Positions 27,279-37,572 are shown, counted from the first letter of the stretch. The stretch: DNA of 64,000 nt from Paraniabella defluvii (GCA_019316985.1 CP079215.1:1612001-1676000); one strand, 5' to 3'. A program made the numbers and translations. The notes: a model not told the origin generated them from the letters alone.

Positions 27279-27975
27279 ATGAGAAGCCAAATAATAGCTA
27301 TCGCTGTAAGCTTGGTGATTTTTAGCTGTAAAAACAATTACAAGTATGTCGATAGTAAAGGGAAAACGGAAACTATAGTTGCGGATAATGACAAGGACGC
27401 ATACTCTAAAGCCTTCGAGAAATTCCAAATTAGCAAGAAGATAAGCGAAAAGACTTCTAAGGCTCTAGGTATGTCATCAGACGCTCCTATTTACTTCGAT
27501 CTCTACGATTCGAAAGGAAGCAAGGTAATAGCCAGCATCAATGAAGACAGCGTAGAAAGTATAATAGAAAAACAAACAGAAGGTGTAACTAAATCTATTA
27601 AAGAAGCGAGGGTTAAATCAGTCTACTCGGATACTAGTAAACTTCATGATTGCCCAATTAAAGTTATAAAGGCCCGTTTTTATCAGGAAGAATACTCTAG
27701 CTTTAAAGACGTTTCACTTACTTTTAAAAACATATCGAAGAAAAAAAAGTAACAGCAATACGATTTAGGTGGTATGGAGAAAATGCTTTCGCTGAGCCTG
27801 CGGATATGTCTGGATTTGTCGATGGTTGGGGCGGCGGCTTTACAGACAAAACGATAAGCCCGGGGCGATCTATGACGCTTCAGTGGAGTGTGCTGAGTAG
27901 GGATGGTAAAAAATCTTAGTCGCATATCCAACCGAGGTAATGTACTCTGACGGAACAAAGTGGAAACTAGATTAA
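27279..27975 (+). CDS. Lipoprotein with conserved C-terminal domain, frameshifted twice
   Basis: ATG 27279 gives a short signal with lipobox VIFSC. The middle is Lys/Ser-rich. After a missing base in the A8 run near 27741 the frame continues as VTAIRFRWYGENAFAEPADM, GWGGGFTDKTISPG, TLQWSVLSRDGKKI, and after another shift near 27913 as LVAYPTEVMYSDGTKWKLD, ending at 27975. The C-terminal block resembles small secreted beta-sandwich domains (DUF5780-like), with low certainty. About 232 residues. It is the only rightward gene of this part and is likely expressed from the lysogen-like state as cargo. Confidence 0.55.
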
Positions 27976-27994
27976 TCTAAGGCGAGAATTAAAG

Positions 27995-28459
27995 TTATTT
28001 ATCTAGCTCATATTCCAATAATCCTAACGTCTTTAAGGTTGAACTTTTAGTGTAATCTTCGGCAAATGATACGCCAATAACTCGATCGTTCCACATTCCA
28101 TTGACTAGCGTTAGTAGAATAAACCCCATTTTTTTCCCATCAATATAGCCAAGCAGCAAAGAAGTTTCGCCGCCTGCTTCTTTCTTGTAAGTAACATTAC
28201 TAATAATGCCCTCCTTCATGTAAAAATAATTAGGAATATCAATCTTAATAGCTTTAGGGTTCCATCACTGTAATTATAAAGCTCAATGACAGATTGATGG
28301 TATTTTTCTCCAGGTATTTATTGTTTACGAAAGGTTTTAGAGATTTGGATGTAATTTTAATATACTCCTTATCCAGTGTCGGTGCGTATATCTTTTGACT
28401 ACTCCCCACGGTGGGAAAAAAAAGAGGGCAAATGCTATAAGCAGTTTAGGTAAATTCAT
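27995..28459 (-). CDS. Secreted hypothetical protein, frameshifted
   Basis: ATG 28459 starts MNLPKLLIAFALFFFP, a signal peptide. Three single-base shifts (in the GGG/TTT runs near 28410, 28305 and 28262) link SSQKIYAPTLDKEYIKITSK, VIELYNYSDGTLKAIKIDIP and NYFYMKEGIISNVTYKKEAG to the intact end VIGVSFAEDYTKSSTLKTLG...YELDK at 27995. About 153 residues. It converges with the preceding lipoprotein gene (20 bp apart). No family recognised. Exported cargo of unknown role. Confidence 0.5.
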
Positions 28460-28530
28460 AAACCAGTTGATCTTTATTTTGATAAAGTTTATTAAAATTA
28501 TTGAAAACGCTGTAACAGTAACCGTAAAAA

Positions 28531-28954
28531 TTAGATTTTAGATATAATCAGTTGTTCTAGGTTTCCTTTTGCCCTCTGAAACGCTGGATATAAATAAGGA
28601 TGGGCGGGTAGCCGGCCTTTCCCATTTACAAAATACGTTTTAGCCATCCTTTGCCAATCCTCTGGCAACCCCGGAACCAAAGCTGCAGCCGCATTACCGG
28701 TTCGAACTCAAAAATGCGGTAATTTCGGTATTATCCATACCATTGCCTGCCGAAACTTCTATTCCGTTTTCTTTTTGATTCATTTGAATTGAATTTGCTA
28801 TCACAGGCATATCACTGCTTAAGATTTTTGCATCCCTCGTTATCTGCTCTCCAGCTTCCTCTACACCCTTATTCATCGCCTGTTCGACATCGGATTGAAA
28901 CTTGGTTAGCCTCCTATTTAAATCTAATTTGTCTATTCTGATTCTTACTGCCAT
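28531..28954 (-). CDS. HK97-gp10-like tail-completion protein, frameshifted
   Basis: ATG 28954. The first frame shows MAVRIRIDKLDLNRRLTKFQ, a helical region with AGEQITRDAKILS, and IEVSAGNGMDNTEITAF. Two shifts near 28705 lead into GNAAAALVPGLPEDWQRMAK, then GRLPAHPYLYPAF, the usual end of HK97 gp10 proteins, stopping at 28531. About 141 residues. The family forms the head-tail or tail-terminator connection in siphophages. Here it lies downstream of the tape measure gene, the reverse of the usual order, and no head gene is near it. Confidence 0.65.
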
Positions 28955-29054
28955 AAATATGTTTTAAAAATGAAGGTGTAGAAAAAACTACACCCTGATT
29001 ATTCTATTCACATACGATATGTTAGAGACATATCGCTATACCCTTTGATAGTTG

Positions 29055-31708
29055 CTATCTATTTCGGTATTTAGTTTCGCGTTCTAATACTACGGCCATA
29101 TCCCTGCCTCTCATAACGAACTCGCCGGTTATATTTACATTATTTCCACCTCCTATGATATCTTTTAAGCGATCCAAAGGGGCCACAACTTCCGGGTTTG
29201 AACTTGCTCCCGCGTATTCACCTATCAATGCATTTGTAGGGCCGTAGACTACACCACCGTCAGCAAAGGCGCGGAATGATTTGTTTTTGGATTTGATTAA
29301 ATCTCCTTGTAATACTTCTCCTAATGCAACAGACGCTATACCGGCTGCTACAGTTAATGCAGGATGGATCTTTAGAGCCTTTAACCCAGTGTCCACTAGC
29401 AGCATTGTAGTTCCTATCGCTATCATTTCTTTACCAAACGCCTTAAAGGCATCTCCTATTACGTTAAGAAGTCCATTAAGCAATTCAGCTACCCCGCCAT
29501 CACCTGTTATCATATTACCAATAGACTCTCCAAGAGAAAAGGCCGCGTTCTGGGCCATGCTTTTAACAGCTGAATTAACAGCGTTGGCGGTGGCAATTGC
29601 AGCCGCTTCGGTTCGCTTTAGAGCTTCCGGATCTACGGATACCGACAAAGGAACCATGATGCCATTTTGAAAAACTTGCGTTATACCTTTGGCGGCCGCC
29701 GCTTTTACTTGCTGCGCCCAGGATAAAGCCTTTTCAGCTACATCGCTACCTATCTTCGGATTAATAGACGGCATATCCAGCCCGCGGGGACTAAATGCCA
29801 CTTCACCAATGTTCCGCTTTGTTATCTCGATTGCATCGGCGAGTTGAGCAGCATCAGATATAAGACCACGCAGATAACTATTTTCTCCAGGCGTTTGCTT
29901 AAAATCAACCAGCAGTTTTCCTATGATTGACTGCAATTGACTCAGACGTTCGCTTGCAGCGTCTGACGGTTTTATTATGTTGTTAGATAATTTAATTCCG
30001 ATGGCATCAAGCTGCCTTCAAACTCGGTGATAGCGTCTGCCATTTTCTTAGCCTGAGACTCTCCATCCTTCAATCCCTTACCAAGGAATTTCGCGGAGTC
30101 AGTGCCATCTACAGATAACTTCCCCAGCTTCTTTGAAGTCTTGTCTAGTTGATCGGTAAATATTTTATTGTCAGCAGCTAACTCTTTTTGCTCAGTCCTT
30201 ATTGCATCAAAAGCATCAGCAGTTTTGAGTAGATTCTTTTGCGCCTCAATAACTTTAACATTATCCTTTACTGGCGCTGCTGCTGCAAAGTCTGTTCCTA
30301 CAACGTCTTTATTCATAGCTGCTTCCTGCTTTGCTTTATTAAGCGCCTTTTCTGCTGCCAAAACTTCATTGGCGGCCTTAGCTCTGTCTCTTTGTAGCTT
30401 TAAGTCTTTAAGTGTATTCTGTGCGATAGTATCACTCAACGCCCTTGCTTCTGCTGCTGCCAATAAGGCGGGGATAAGCTCGTTTTTATCGTGTTGGCTA
30501 TTTTGCCGTTTTTAACATCGTCCAGATCCAAGTTCTTAAAATAAGAAGGGTAGATGTCCTGAAGCTTCTTCAACGCCCCCTGCTGTTGCTCTCTTGTGGA
30601 AGTTTCTTTCTGTAATGTGTACAGTAGAGAATTTACTGTAGTGATTTGCTTTGCCGCAGAACTATTCGCGCTATCCTGAATTTGGTCGTATTCTTTTTGG
30701 CGCTCTGTGGCTCTTTTTTTCGCTTCCGCCAGCGTGTCCGTCCCTCTAATCATCTCGATGATTTTAGGACCATAAGCCGTCATTGCAGTTACGCCAACTA
30801 GCAAAGCTGTATTCCAGGAAAACAAAGCAGATCCAACAGCTTTCAATGCGCTTTCAGTTGGTTTCCCTGAGCCGCCAGATCTTTGTTCTTTCTAATGAAA
30901 TCATCTATGGATTCCTTTAGTGGTTGTATGTTATTTGTAATAGATTGGAATCCAATTTTAACAGACTGCGCAAAGTTGGGCATCTCTCCAATGATCCGAG
31001 ACATATTTACAGATATTGCGTTGTAGCCGGACGCGTAGTTACCGACATTTCTACCGTATCTACCGGAGTTGGCATCAATCTTAGCTAACTCCTCATTAAC
31101 CCTTTTGGCTCTAGTAGCTGCGTTTTGTGCCTGGTCTGAAAAGGCTCCATACTTTGCTGCCATGTTTTGTGCGTGCCGGGTTAGTCTAGCTCCCAGATCC
31201 GATAACCTGCCGTAAGCGTCTATCTGCTTCTTTGATGACGAAATAACGGAATCAAATTTGTCCTTAAGCGATGCGTAGACTGCTTGTTCTCTCAAAACCG
31301 CTTGTGAGTTTGCGCCATGTGCTAAGGTTAAATTTTGTACAGCTCTTAACGAATCATTCATTTGCTTCGTTAGCTGTCCCATTAAATCCAACTCCTGTTT
31401 ACTCCCCCTTTAGGATTGGTAGCGCGCTGTTCAGATTGCCCGGAGTTAGATAACCCCTTGTTTATAGCATTCTGCATTGTCTTTGCACCTTTCTCTAAGT
31501 TAGCTGCCATCTTCGGGCCTAGATTTGCTCCGTTAGCAACTATATCGTTAAGTAATTTATTAATGTCACTTAAACTTTTTAGTGCGCCCTTGTTATCAAT
31601 GACCAGGCTCCCAAACTTAGGACCTAGTATATTCTTTAGTTCAGCTACTCCTTGCTTAACTTGCGTTGCATCCCATTCCGCTACTACTTTTATTCCTGCT
31701 GTTTGCAT
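29055..31708 (-). CDS. Phage tail tape measure protein, frameshifted
   Basis: From ATG 31708 the five overlapping frames (breaks near 31385, 30845, 30450 and 29955) give one protein of about 884 residues. It starts MQTAGIKVVAEWDATQVKQG, typical of Bacteroidota tape measure proteins. Long Ala/Lys/Asn coiled-coil stretches follow, then a hydrophobic part near 30810 (FSWNTALLVGVTAMTAYG), more coiled coil, and a Gly/Ala-rich C-terminal membrane-like region (ALTVAAGIASVALGEVLQG). The end contains a FADGGVVYGPTNALIGEYAG block common to these proteins. The protein sets tail length and is injected with DNA. It is short for a tape measure, implying a short tail. Confidence 0.8.
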
Positions 31709-31740
31709 CTTATTTTGTTTTTATTGTCAGTTTTATCAGA

Positions 31741-31980
31741 TTATCTTTTAGTGAAGTCCAGGCGCGCAAATCTTTCAAAGACCGGCACTGCCTTACTCTC
31801 GTATTTATCAACAAAAGCCTGTGTTGCGCCCGTTGCCTTTACAGAATCTCCGATCCTATTCATTTCTCTAATGGTTTTTTCTATGTTCATTACCTGAGAG
31901 TCTAAATACTGGTATAGGTGCAATAAGTATCTCTCTTGATCGGTCATTCCGTCGTATCCAGGTTCTATAGTTCCTATCAT
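31741..31980 (-). CDS. Small phage-type protein upstream of the tape measure gene (79 aa)
   Basis: Frame intact: MIGTIEPGYDGMTDQERYLL, then helical KTIREMNRIGDSVKATGATQ and KYESKAVPVFERFARLDFTK. It lies 32 bp before the tape measure gene, the position of tail-assembly chaperones or small tail proteins in siphophages, but I see no family. Size and charge fit a small assembly factor. Function is inference from position only. Confidence 0.5.
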   Translation of the reverse strand: MIGTIEPGYDGMTDQERYLLHLYQYLDSQVMNIEKTIREMNRIGDSVKATGATQAFVDKYESKAVPVFERFARLDFTKR

Positions 31981-31984
31981 TTTA

Positions 31985-32441
31985 TTATCTTTTGGGTTTT
32001 ATTAATTTGTTTGGTAGTCGGCGCTTTCTTTTTGTTATTTTACTATTAGTTGATGATTTAATTTTGACTGGTGTTAAGAAGACTACAACACTAGCAATAA
32101 AATCTTTGATCATTCCGGCCCAAGCGGGCACCTGCTCTGATGGTGAATCGCCTAAGCTGTTTAATATATTCTCTGCATCAACTTCTGAAACTGGTGTTTC
32201 ATCTCGCTGGGATCTTCTCCAGGATTCATGCCCACATCTTACCATTTGTACCATGAGGTCCGATAGTTTCGTAAAAGCGAAGCCTGCGTGTGTGGTTTCA
32301 AAGCCATTAGTGAGAGTATTTATGTGTTCAACTATGCTTGCGACACTATCATGTTTATAGTATCGGTGCATAAGTCGTAAAAAGGTGAGGCCAAAAAAAT
32401 AATTTGTACTCTCCGGTGTGTGTGTTTAAAGTGTGCGTCAT
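31985..32441 (-). CDS. Phage-type hypothetical protein, frameshifted at the N-terminus
   Basis: ATG 32441 gives MTHTLNTHTGEYKLFF; a base is missing in the T7 run near 32395. The next frame, GLTFLRLMHRYYKHDSVASI, then runs to 31985. The central part (GFAFTKLSDLMVQMVRCGHE) is helical and the C-terminus very basic (SKITKRKRRLPNKLIKPKR). About 151 residues, no recognised domain. Its stop lies 4 bp before the next start, so it is co-translated with the small pre-tape-measure gene. Confidence 0.5.
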
Positions 32442-32519
32442 TTTTATTCTGTTTTAAAAGTTTACTGTTTAATCTATTAGTGTTCACCGTATTTCGCCGT
32501 ATTTTACGGTAACCTGGTG

Positions 32520-33106
32520 CTATAACCCTAGCATCATCAGCTCTATATCTCGCGCTGTAACTTTGCTAGCCTGCTGCTGCCGAACCATTAGCTTTTTAAA
32601 CCGCTTAGTGGGCTTACCGGCGTAAAAGTTTTTGAAGTACTTTTTATTTAGATCCTCATTCACTTTATCTGAGGCGTAGAAAAACCGCCACTTCTTATCA
32701 TATCGCCTTTGCCTTTTGCTGTAGGTCTGGCATTCATACATGGAATCCTTTGCCTGTGATCTATGGCAGAACATCCCATTAATCAGATACAGCTTGCTGC
32801 ACAGGCTACCGGTTTGTGGGCATACGAAATAAAACAGGTGCCCTTTTCCTAAATTAGATGGGATCCGGGCTAATCGAATCACATAATTCTTGCTTTCCTC
32901 CCCATACTTGTAGGAAACCTCAGTGTATGGTGTTGATCCATTGTATACACAAAGGAGATTGAGGCCATTACCCGGCTTTCACGGGTCCACCTGATAACAC
33001 CCGAAACCTGCATACCTGGTTTGAAATATCCCCACTTCTTAAGAAATGAAATCTCAATAGTTTTCAAATGGTCTATTATTGTTGGATATGTTGGATTCTT
33101 TGGCAT
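32520..33106 (-). CDS. Hypothetical element protein, frameshifted
   Basis: From ATG 33106 (MPKNPTYPTIIDHLKTIEIS) the frame continues through SFLKKWGYFKPGMQVSGVIR. Near 32940 one base is lost; the next frame reads YTEVSYKYGEESKNYVIRLA, then RIPSNLGKGHLFYFVCPQTG, LYLINGMFCHRSQAKDSMYE and a basic C-terminus to 32520. The Cys residues (VCP, LCSK, MFCH, YEC) are spread in a way that could build a zinc ribbon. About 195 residues. Similar proteins accompany replication genes in Bacteroidota elements; the function is not known to me. Confidence 0.5.
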
Positions 33107-33160
33107 GTATTTAAACTTTGATCAGAAAATGAAACCTAAATAGTTAGGGAATACCGGGTT

Positions 33161-33349
33161 TTAATCATCCGCTTTCCTGGCTTTCTGATATTTCGCTATC
33201 TGTTTAATGCGTTTTAAATAAGAGGTCCTGTTTCCTGCAAAGGACAGGATTATACCAGCCGCTTTTGTTCTACGTTCCGGCTCTGAATGCATTATGTTAT
33301 AGATCCGGGCCATAACAAAAAGCCTGTATTGTGATGGCTTTAATTTCAT
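33161..33349 (-). CDS. Small basic hypothetical protein (62 aa)
   Basis: The ATG at 33349 overlaps the stop of the primase gene (ATGA), so it is translationally coupled. It gives MKLKPSQYRLFVMARIYNIM, then SEPERRTKAAGIILSFAGN and a very basic helix (YLKRIKQIAKYQKARKADD). The open frame extends upstream to 33409 inside the primase gene, but this start fits the coupling. Probably a nucleic-acid-binding helper of replication; no family recognised. Confidence 0.55.
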   Translation of the reverse strand: MKLKPSQYRLFVMARIYNIMHSEPERRTKAAGIILSFAGNRTSYLKRIKQIAKYQKARKADD

Positions 33350-34239
33350 ATTCTCACTTTTTCGGGCATCGGAGATGATTTGCCGGCAGCAAAACAATCC
33401 TTTGCACATTTGATATACTTTTCTGTCTCACCTGTGAATGCGGTATTGAATTCTATAGCGTCCGTTATCGCCTTCAAACCGGAATATTCATCCAAACCCT
33501 TCCAAACGCATCCACCGAGGGTATAGGCTGCAGATTGGACCGTGTGCCATCTTTGCCCGACTTGGGCGGATAGAATATTATTGACCTGAGATTGAATTAA
33601 AGCGGCATGTGTGGTATTTTGACTTATGGCATGAGTGTTTGTCCTTCTTGTTCGCTTAGGGGCTGGAATAGCCTTAAAATGCTTTACACGGAGTGGTTCG
33701 ACGTTTTCCCGATAAAGGGCGTTAGCGTCATAGGAAACATATCGAAGGTCATTGTACTTGTCGCCTTTGCTTCTGTCGCATTTAATCCCATAAGTCTCCA
33801 GCACATCGAATACATGTAAGGCGTATTCTTTCTGCCTTTCCGGTTCAGAAATGAGAGCCAGGGCAAAGAATCCTGACCCGGTGCAAGAAAGGGAAACATA
33901 AAAAACGAATGGAAGAGAGAATACAGCCTCCTTCAGTTCGTCAATATCGTATTGTTCAATATCAGACTTATCCAGGTCAATTTGCATTATACCGGTTTTG
34001 CTAACTACCTCTGTACGGTTGCTTAATGTTGCTGACGGGGAAAAGCAAGCTAACGAGCTTTTAATACGACGTTTCTCTGCATTGTAATCCGTTCTGCTGT
34101 CATCTAAAGAGCGTAACGCCACAATATCAGCCATATTATCACCAAATCGGCTAAATAGTACGTCACCTAAAGAAAGTATCTGGCCGGTTCGATCTTGATG
34201 AGTCGAGTAAAAAGATACTTGTGTGTCTCTCCAGTTCAT
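33346..34239 (-). CDS. Primase, BT4734/VirE-like N-terminal domain family
   Basis: ATG 34239 gives MNWRDTQVSFYSTHQDRTG, the usual start of this family. The core shows ADIVALRSLDDSRTDYNAEK, KTGIMQIDLDKSDIEQY with the conserved acidic Asp-x-Asp, VSLSCTGSGFFALALI and GIKCDRSKGDKYNDLRYVSY. This is the archaeo-eukaryotic-primase-like BT4734 domain. The C-terminal part (about 220-297) has helices expected to contact the helicase. The adjacent D5-type helicase gene lies 132 bp upstream in the direction of transcription. Together they would prime and unwind element DNA. The open frame upstream to 34350 is not needed. Confidence 0.75.
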   Translation of the reverse strand: MNWRDTQVSFYSTHQDRTGQILSLGDVLFSRFGDNMADIVALRSLDDSRTDYNAEKRRIKSSLACFSPSATLSNRTEVVSKTGIMQIDLDKSDIEQYDIDELKEAVFSLPFVFYVSLSCTGSGFFALALISEPERQKEYALHVFDVLETYGIKCDRSKGDKYNDLRYVSYDANALYRENVEPLRVKHFKAIPAPKRTRRTNTHAISQNTTHAALIQSQVNNILSAQVGQRWHTVQSAAYTLGGCVWKGLDEYSGLKAITDAIEFNTAFTGETEKYIKCAKDCFAAGKSSPMPEKVRI

Positions 34240-34370
34240 TTCTACTTGTGTTGTGAGTAGTGACGAACGTGATGGAAATGACAGTATCTCTATAATACTA
34301 CTATTTTCTGAAAAATATAATAAATATAATAGAACCATCATTTTCGTCATAGCGTCACAAATTCAGGTTA

Positions 34371-35822
34371 TCAATAGGGGAATGGGGCGGTGTTTTTAGT
34401 GAAAACCACTTTTCCGATAGACCTCTTTTCGCTTTCGAAGCCTGCCTTTCCCATTCTGTTTAATAAATTCTTATTTGATAAGGGTCTATAACCGTTATCG
34501 TGGCAATAGTCCTTGTAAATTTTATACAACTCGGCAAGGGGACGGGGATCTGTACCTGGTTTTATATCCTGGTCGTCTAACCAGCAAGCCACATTATCAG
34601 ATTCCTTTTTATATTTTTCATTGGCGCTTGTAACTGCTGCGCTGATAGTCATTTTTCCGGTAGTTAGTAACCGGTTTAAGCCTTCCAGTAGCCAGTTAAA
34701 AATCCCTGCCAGTTCTGAGTTTATAATCTTATCAGCCAGGCTTAAATCTCTTTCAGCTTCGGGAATGGTTTCATCAAACTCAACTATTAGAAAACGCCTA
34801 AAAAAACCTTCTGTCTGCTCAACTTCTTTGGGTAGCACATTGCAGTTAAACGCTAACCTGGCGTAGTCCTCCATCATGTACGGCTCTTTGTATATCGGGC
34901 GTACACCTACAGCCTCACCGCTACCTATGGTTTTTAAGCGCTCTGCATTCAGGCTGCCTGAAAACTCGGAGGCATAGTTTAATAGTTTATCCTGTAACAT
35001 GTGTAGGGAATAGCTTTTAGGGTCACACAGCTCACCGGTAGAAAATCCGGAAACATTTTCCTTTCCTAGTAAAGCCCTGATCAAGTCGGAAAAAACAGAT
35101 TTACCGTTTGCGCCTTCACCAATCAGTACCAATATCTTTTCCAGCTTCATTTTAGCTTTAGGAATAAAAAGACTAGCCACAAATTCCTGTAAAACATGTT
35201 GTTTGCTTATATCAGGTAAGCAACGGTACATGTAGGTAGTGAATAACGGGCGCTTTGCAGCAGGATCATAATTAAAGGGTAATTGATAGGTTAGAAAGTC
35301 TTCAGGTCTAAACTCTCTCAAATACCCTCCACTGTGATTAAACACGTATGTACCGTTCAGTAGGTTAATGCGTGTTTCATTTTTATCTGTCTCCGATGGC
35401 GGCATAAAACCGGATGCATAAAACTGCATTAGTAGCTCATCCTGGAATTTGTGGTATAGCGCTCTGTTCGGATCTACACCCATCTTGACAGCTACACGGG
35501 AAAGGAAATGTTTTAATATGGAGTCCTCCAACGGTTTCCAATATTCGCCATTATACAGGTAAACTGTCTTTTGCTTATACCTTATCTGCCATCCCTTTTC
35601 ATCTGCCAGATCAAGTAGCGTGTTAATGGTGATAACTACGTAGTCGCTTTTGCTTACCGGCTTAAAGCCGTTCAACTCAAAATAATTCAGGTTGATGACA
35701 TCTTCTAGTAGAGCTTCTAAAACCTCGCTATGTGGCTTCACCAGGTCCGTGCCCTCCATTTTACGCATGACGTCCATTATGGGGAGTATCTGCGCCTTTC
35801 TCTGTTGTATAGCCTCTATCAT
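34371..35822 (-). CDS. D5/P4-type superfamily 3 helicase (replication protein)
   Basis: 483 residues, frame intact. The N-terminal part (about 1-200) is the D5_N-like region (RAVYLYNGEYWKPLEDSIL-type motif, with YLYNGEYW visible). The SF3 helicase core has Walker A GEGANGKS near residue 235, Walker B-like acidic DKLLNYASEFS, and motif C FNCNVLPKEVEQTEGFFRRF with the arginine finger region. The C-terminus has a winged-helix-like end (YKDYCHDNGYRPLSNKNLLN). This is the usual replicase of P4-like satellites and Bacteroidota prophages. Its start overlaps the stop of the preceding small gene (ATGA). Confidence 0.85.
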   Translation of the reverse strand: MIEAIQQRKAQILPIMDVMRKMEGTDLVKPHSEVLEALLEDVINLNYFELNGFKPVSKSDYVVITINTLLDLADEKGWQIRYKQKTVYLYNGEYWKPLEDSILKHFLSRVAVKMGVDPNRALYHKFQDELLMQFYASGFMPPSETDKNETRINLLNGTYVFNHSGGYLREFRPEDFLTYQLPFNYDPAAKRPLFTTYMYRCLPDISKQHVLQEFVASLFIPKAKMKLEKILVLIGEGANGKSVFSDLIRALLGKENVSGFSTGELCDPKSYSLHMLQDKLLNYASEFSGSLNAERLKTIGSGEAVGVRPIYKEPYMMEDYARLAFNCNVLPKEVEQTEGFFRRFLIVEFDETIPEAERDLSLADKIINSELAGIFNWLLEGLNRLLTTGKMTISAAVTSANEKYKKESDNVACWLDDQDIKPGTDPRPLAELYKIYKDYCHDNGYRPLSNKNLLNRMGKAGFESEKRSIGKVVFTKNTAPFPY

Positions 35823-36147
35823 GAGCTAGCCCCCTCCATTTCGGCAAATAGTTTACCCTGAGGGTCTACTGGCTTAAGTTCCGGATTGGTTGATAGATAT
35901 TTTGCAGGGAACCCGGTAACAGCACAAATACCTTTACGTACCTCCCACAACTTCCCGCTTCTTGTAACCAGCGTTTATAACGGCAGGAATTTGGCCTGTA
36001 AATGTTTAGTGCTACAGATACCATTGTAGAAGTGGCAGTATTATTTCTGAGATAGTCTTCGAACAGTTTGTATTCGGCTTGCCAATTATCGTATCTTTGC
36101 GGCTGTACGCTTCCAACGTCATTACCGCTTTTCGTGTTTGTCTGCAT
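35819..36147 (-). CDS. Small hypothetical protein before the helicase gene, frameshifted
   Basis: From ATG 36147: MQTNTKSGNDVGSVQPQRYD, helix LFEDYLRNNTATSTMVSVAL, then CRYKRWLQEAG. One base is missing near 35953; the next frame gives KLWEVRKGICAVTGFPAKYL, then STNPELKPVDPQGKLFAEME, stopping at 35819 and overlapping the helicase start. About 108 residues. This small protein type, placed between an HTH gene and the helicase, recurs in Bacteroidota elements. It contains one short HTH-like stretch (TATSTMVSVALNIYRPN) but no assigned function. Confidence 0.6.
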
Positions 36148-36160
36148 GTGAAGCGGTTTT

Positions 36161-36436
36161 TTAATTTGTGTCAGATACGGGTTTTACCGCTTTCATTACT
36201 TCACTTTGCTTATAATAGGTCCTAGTACCTATTTTTAGTCTCCTGAGAATACCGGCATTACTCCATGCGTGAATAGTAGGCAGCGATACATCAAACATCT
36301 CTGCAACTTCTATAGGGCTAAGGAATTTGTCTAATTCTTTAGGTGTTGATCTTGTTTCGAGAGCTTTGTTTATCAGATCTGCCATATCTATTAGCATCTG
36401 ATCATAGCTAACATTTTGAACTTGTGTTGTAACCAT
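36161..36436 (-). CDS. Helix-turn-helix DNA-binding protein (HTH_17, excisionase family)
   Basis: 91 residues. After an N-terminal helix (MLIDMADLINKALETR) comes the HTH: FLSPIEVAEMFDVSLPTIHA, then WSNAGILRRLKIGTRTYY and KQSEVMKAVK. This is the standard excisionase-like DNA-binding architecture in Bacteroidota elements. It is the first gene of the replication operon (13 bp before the next start, read right to left), so it may also control that operon. Frame intact. Confidence 0.8.
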   Translation of the reverse strand: MVTTQVQNVSYDQMLIDMADLINKALETRSTPKELDKFLSPIEVAEMFDVSLPTIHAWSNAGILRRLKIGTRTYYKQSEVMKAVKPVSDTN

Positions 36437-36600
36437 AGTGTTTTAATTAATTTGAGTTAATCAATTACAACCCAAAACTATTTACACCATGCCCGTATGC
36501 TTATTTCGGGAATACACAGAAAAAACCCGCAAACCAATACTGGAGCGGGTTTCAAACAATTAAATTATTAATAAACGGAAAAAAAGCGGGAAAGGATTTG

Positions 36601-37572
36601 TTAATAACGGGAACAACTAATCAGGAGATTTGCTAAGATTGCTTCTATTATTTTATTTGCTCTTTTTAATTTAGATGGTTTGAATTGTTCAGCAATGTTT
36701 ATACCATAGCGATCCTCAAACCAGCTACGGACTCGCGACCGTCTTGCCTGTGCTGTACTTCCTGTCATTTTTCTAATCCAGGGGTTAAGCGTAGGCGCAG
36801 ATAGCAGCATATCAATCAATGTAGCCAAATCTTCCTTTGATCCTTGCCATTTTCTATTACTGCTAAGCCATTTCCGACTAAACAAAGCATCCTCCAGCAG
36901 CTTAAACTTTTCTATTCTGATTAAGGGGAACACCTCTTTCAAACTATCATCTTTCAAAATCGTCAATCTCACCTCTTCGGCTGGCTTTCCTATTCCTAAA
37001 TGTTCTCTTAAACTAGATAGCTGCAAGTCTACATTATGTTGTGATATACCGCCGTAAATCAATGTGCTCACTTTTATATCATCAGGTTTGAAAAATATGT
37101 GTCCCGACTCTATTTGGATCTCAATAAAATCATATCCATATCTAAATAAAAGAATGTGAATTTCATGAATGAGATAAGAGTAATCCTCGAAAATGAAATG
37201 AACGAAAAGATTATAATCGTTTGTTATTAGTTGATTGTCTTTAAAATCTATGCTTATCTCTTCGCTTACTTCGTCAATTCTGGAATGGTTAATAGATAAA
37301 TGTGATATATCGAAATAGGGGAATGCTTGGTGGTGGATACGGGCTATGACATCCATAATAAAAGGCAATCTATTGTATGGCTTTAGCAGCATTAAATCAT
37401 ACTCCAGGTCATTTACGACTTGCTCAACAGATGGAACATCCTCTATAGATCCTATATCTGAATCCATAATACGCTTGTATCTTGCTACTTTTTCTTCGTA
37501 TAGAGGTAAGTCTTCCTCTATTGCAGATAATGGGAGCTTCTTGAGTTCCTCAAGCTGAATAACTGGATTCAC
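36601..37572 (-). CDS. Hypothetical protein (323 aa) beside the integrase
   Basis: Not recognised, frame intact. The N-terminal half is helical and acidic (LSAIEEDLPLYEEKVARYKR, SVEQVVNDLEYDLMLLKPYN). The middle contains beta-like segments with many aromatic residues (YSYLIHEIHILLFRYGYDFI, ESGHIFFKPDDIKVSTLIYG). The C-terminus is basic and ends in a helical block (ARRSRVRSWFEDRYGINIAE) resembling a DNA-binding tail. Its position between integrase and replication genes is the one often held by RteC-like or other orphan element proteins. No firm role. Confidence 0.5.
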   Translation of the reverse strand: MNPVIQLEELKKLPLSAIEEDLPLYEEKVARYKRIMDSDIGSIEDVPSVEQVVNDLEYDLMLLKPYNRLPFIMDVIARIHHQAFPYFDISHLSINHSRIDEVSEEISIDFKDNQLITNDYNLFVHFIFEDYSYLIHEIHILLFRYGYDFIEIQIESGHIFFKPDDIKVSTLIYGGISQHNVDLQLSSLREHLGIGKPAEEVRLTILKDDSLKEVFPLIRIEKFKLLEDALFSRKWLSSNRKWQGSKEDLATLIDMLLSAPTLNPWIRKMTGSTAQARRSRVRSWFEDRYGINIAEQFKPSKLKRANKIIEAILANLLISCSRY

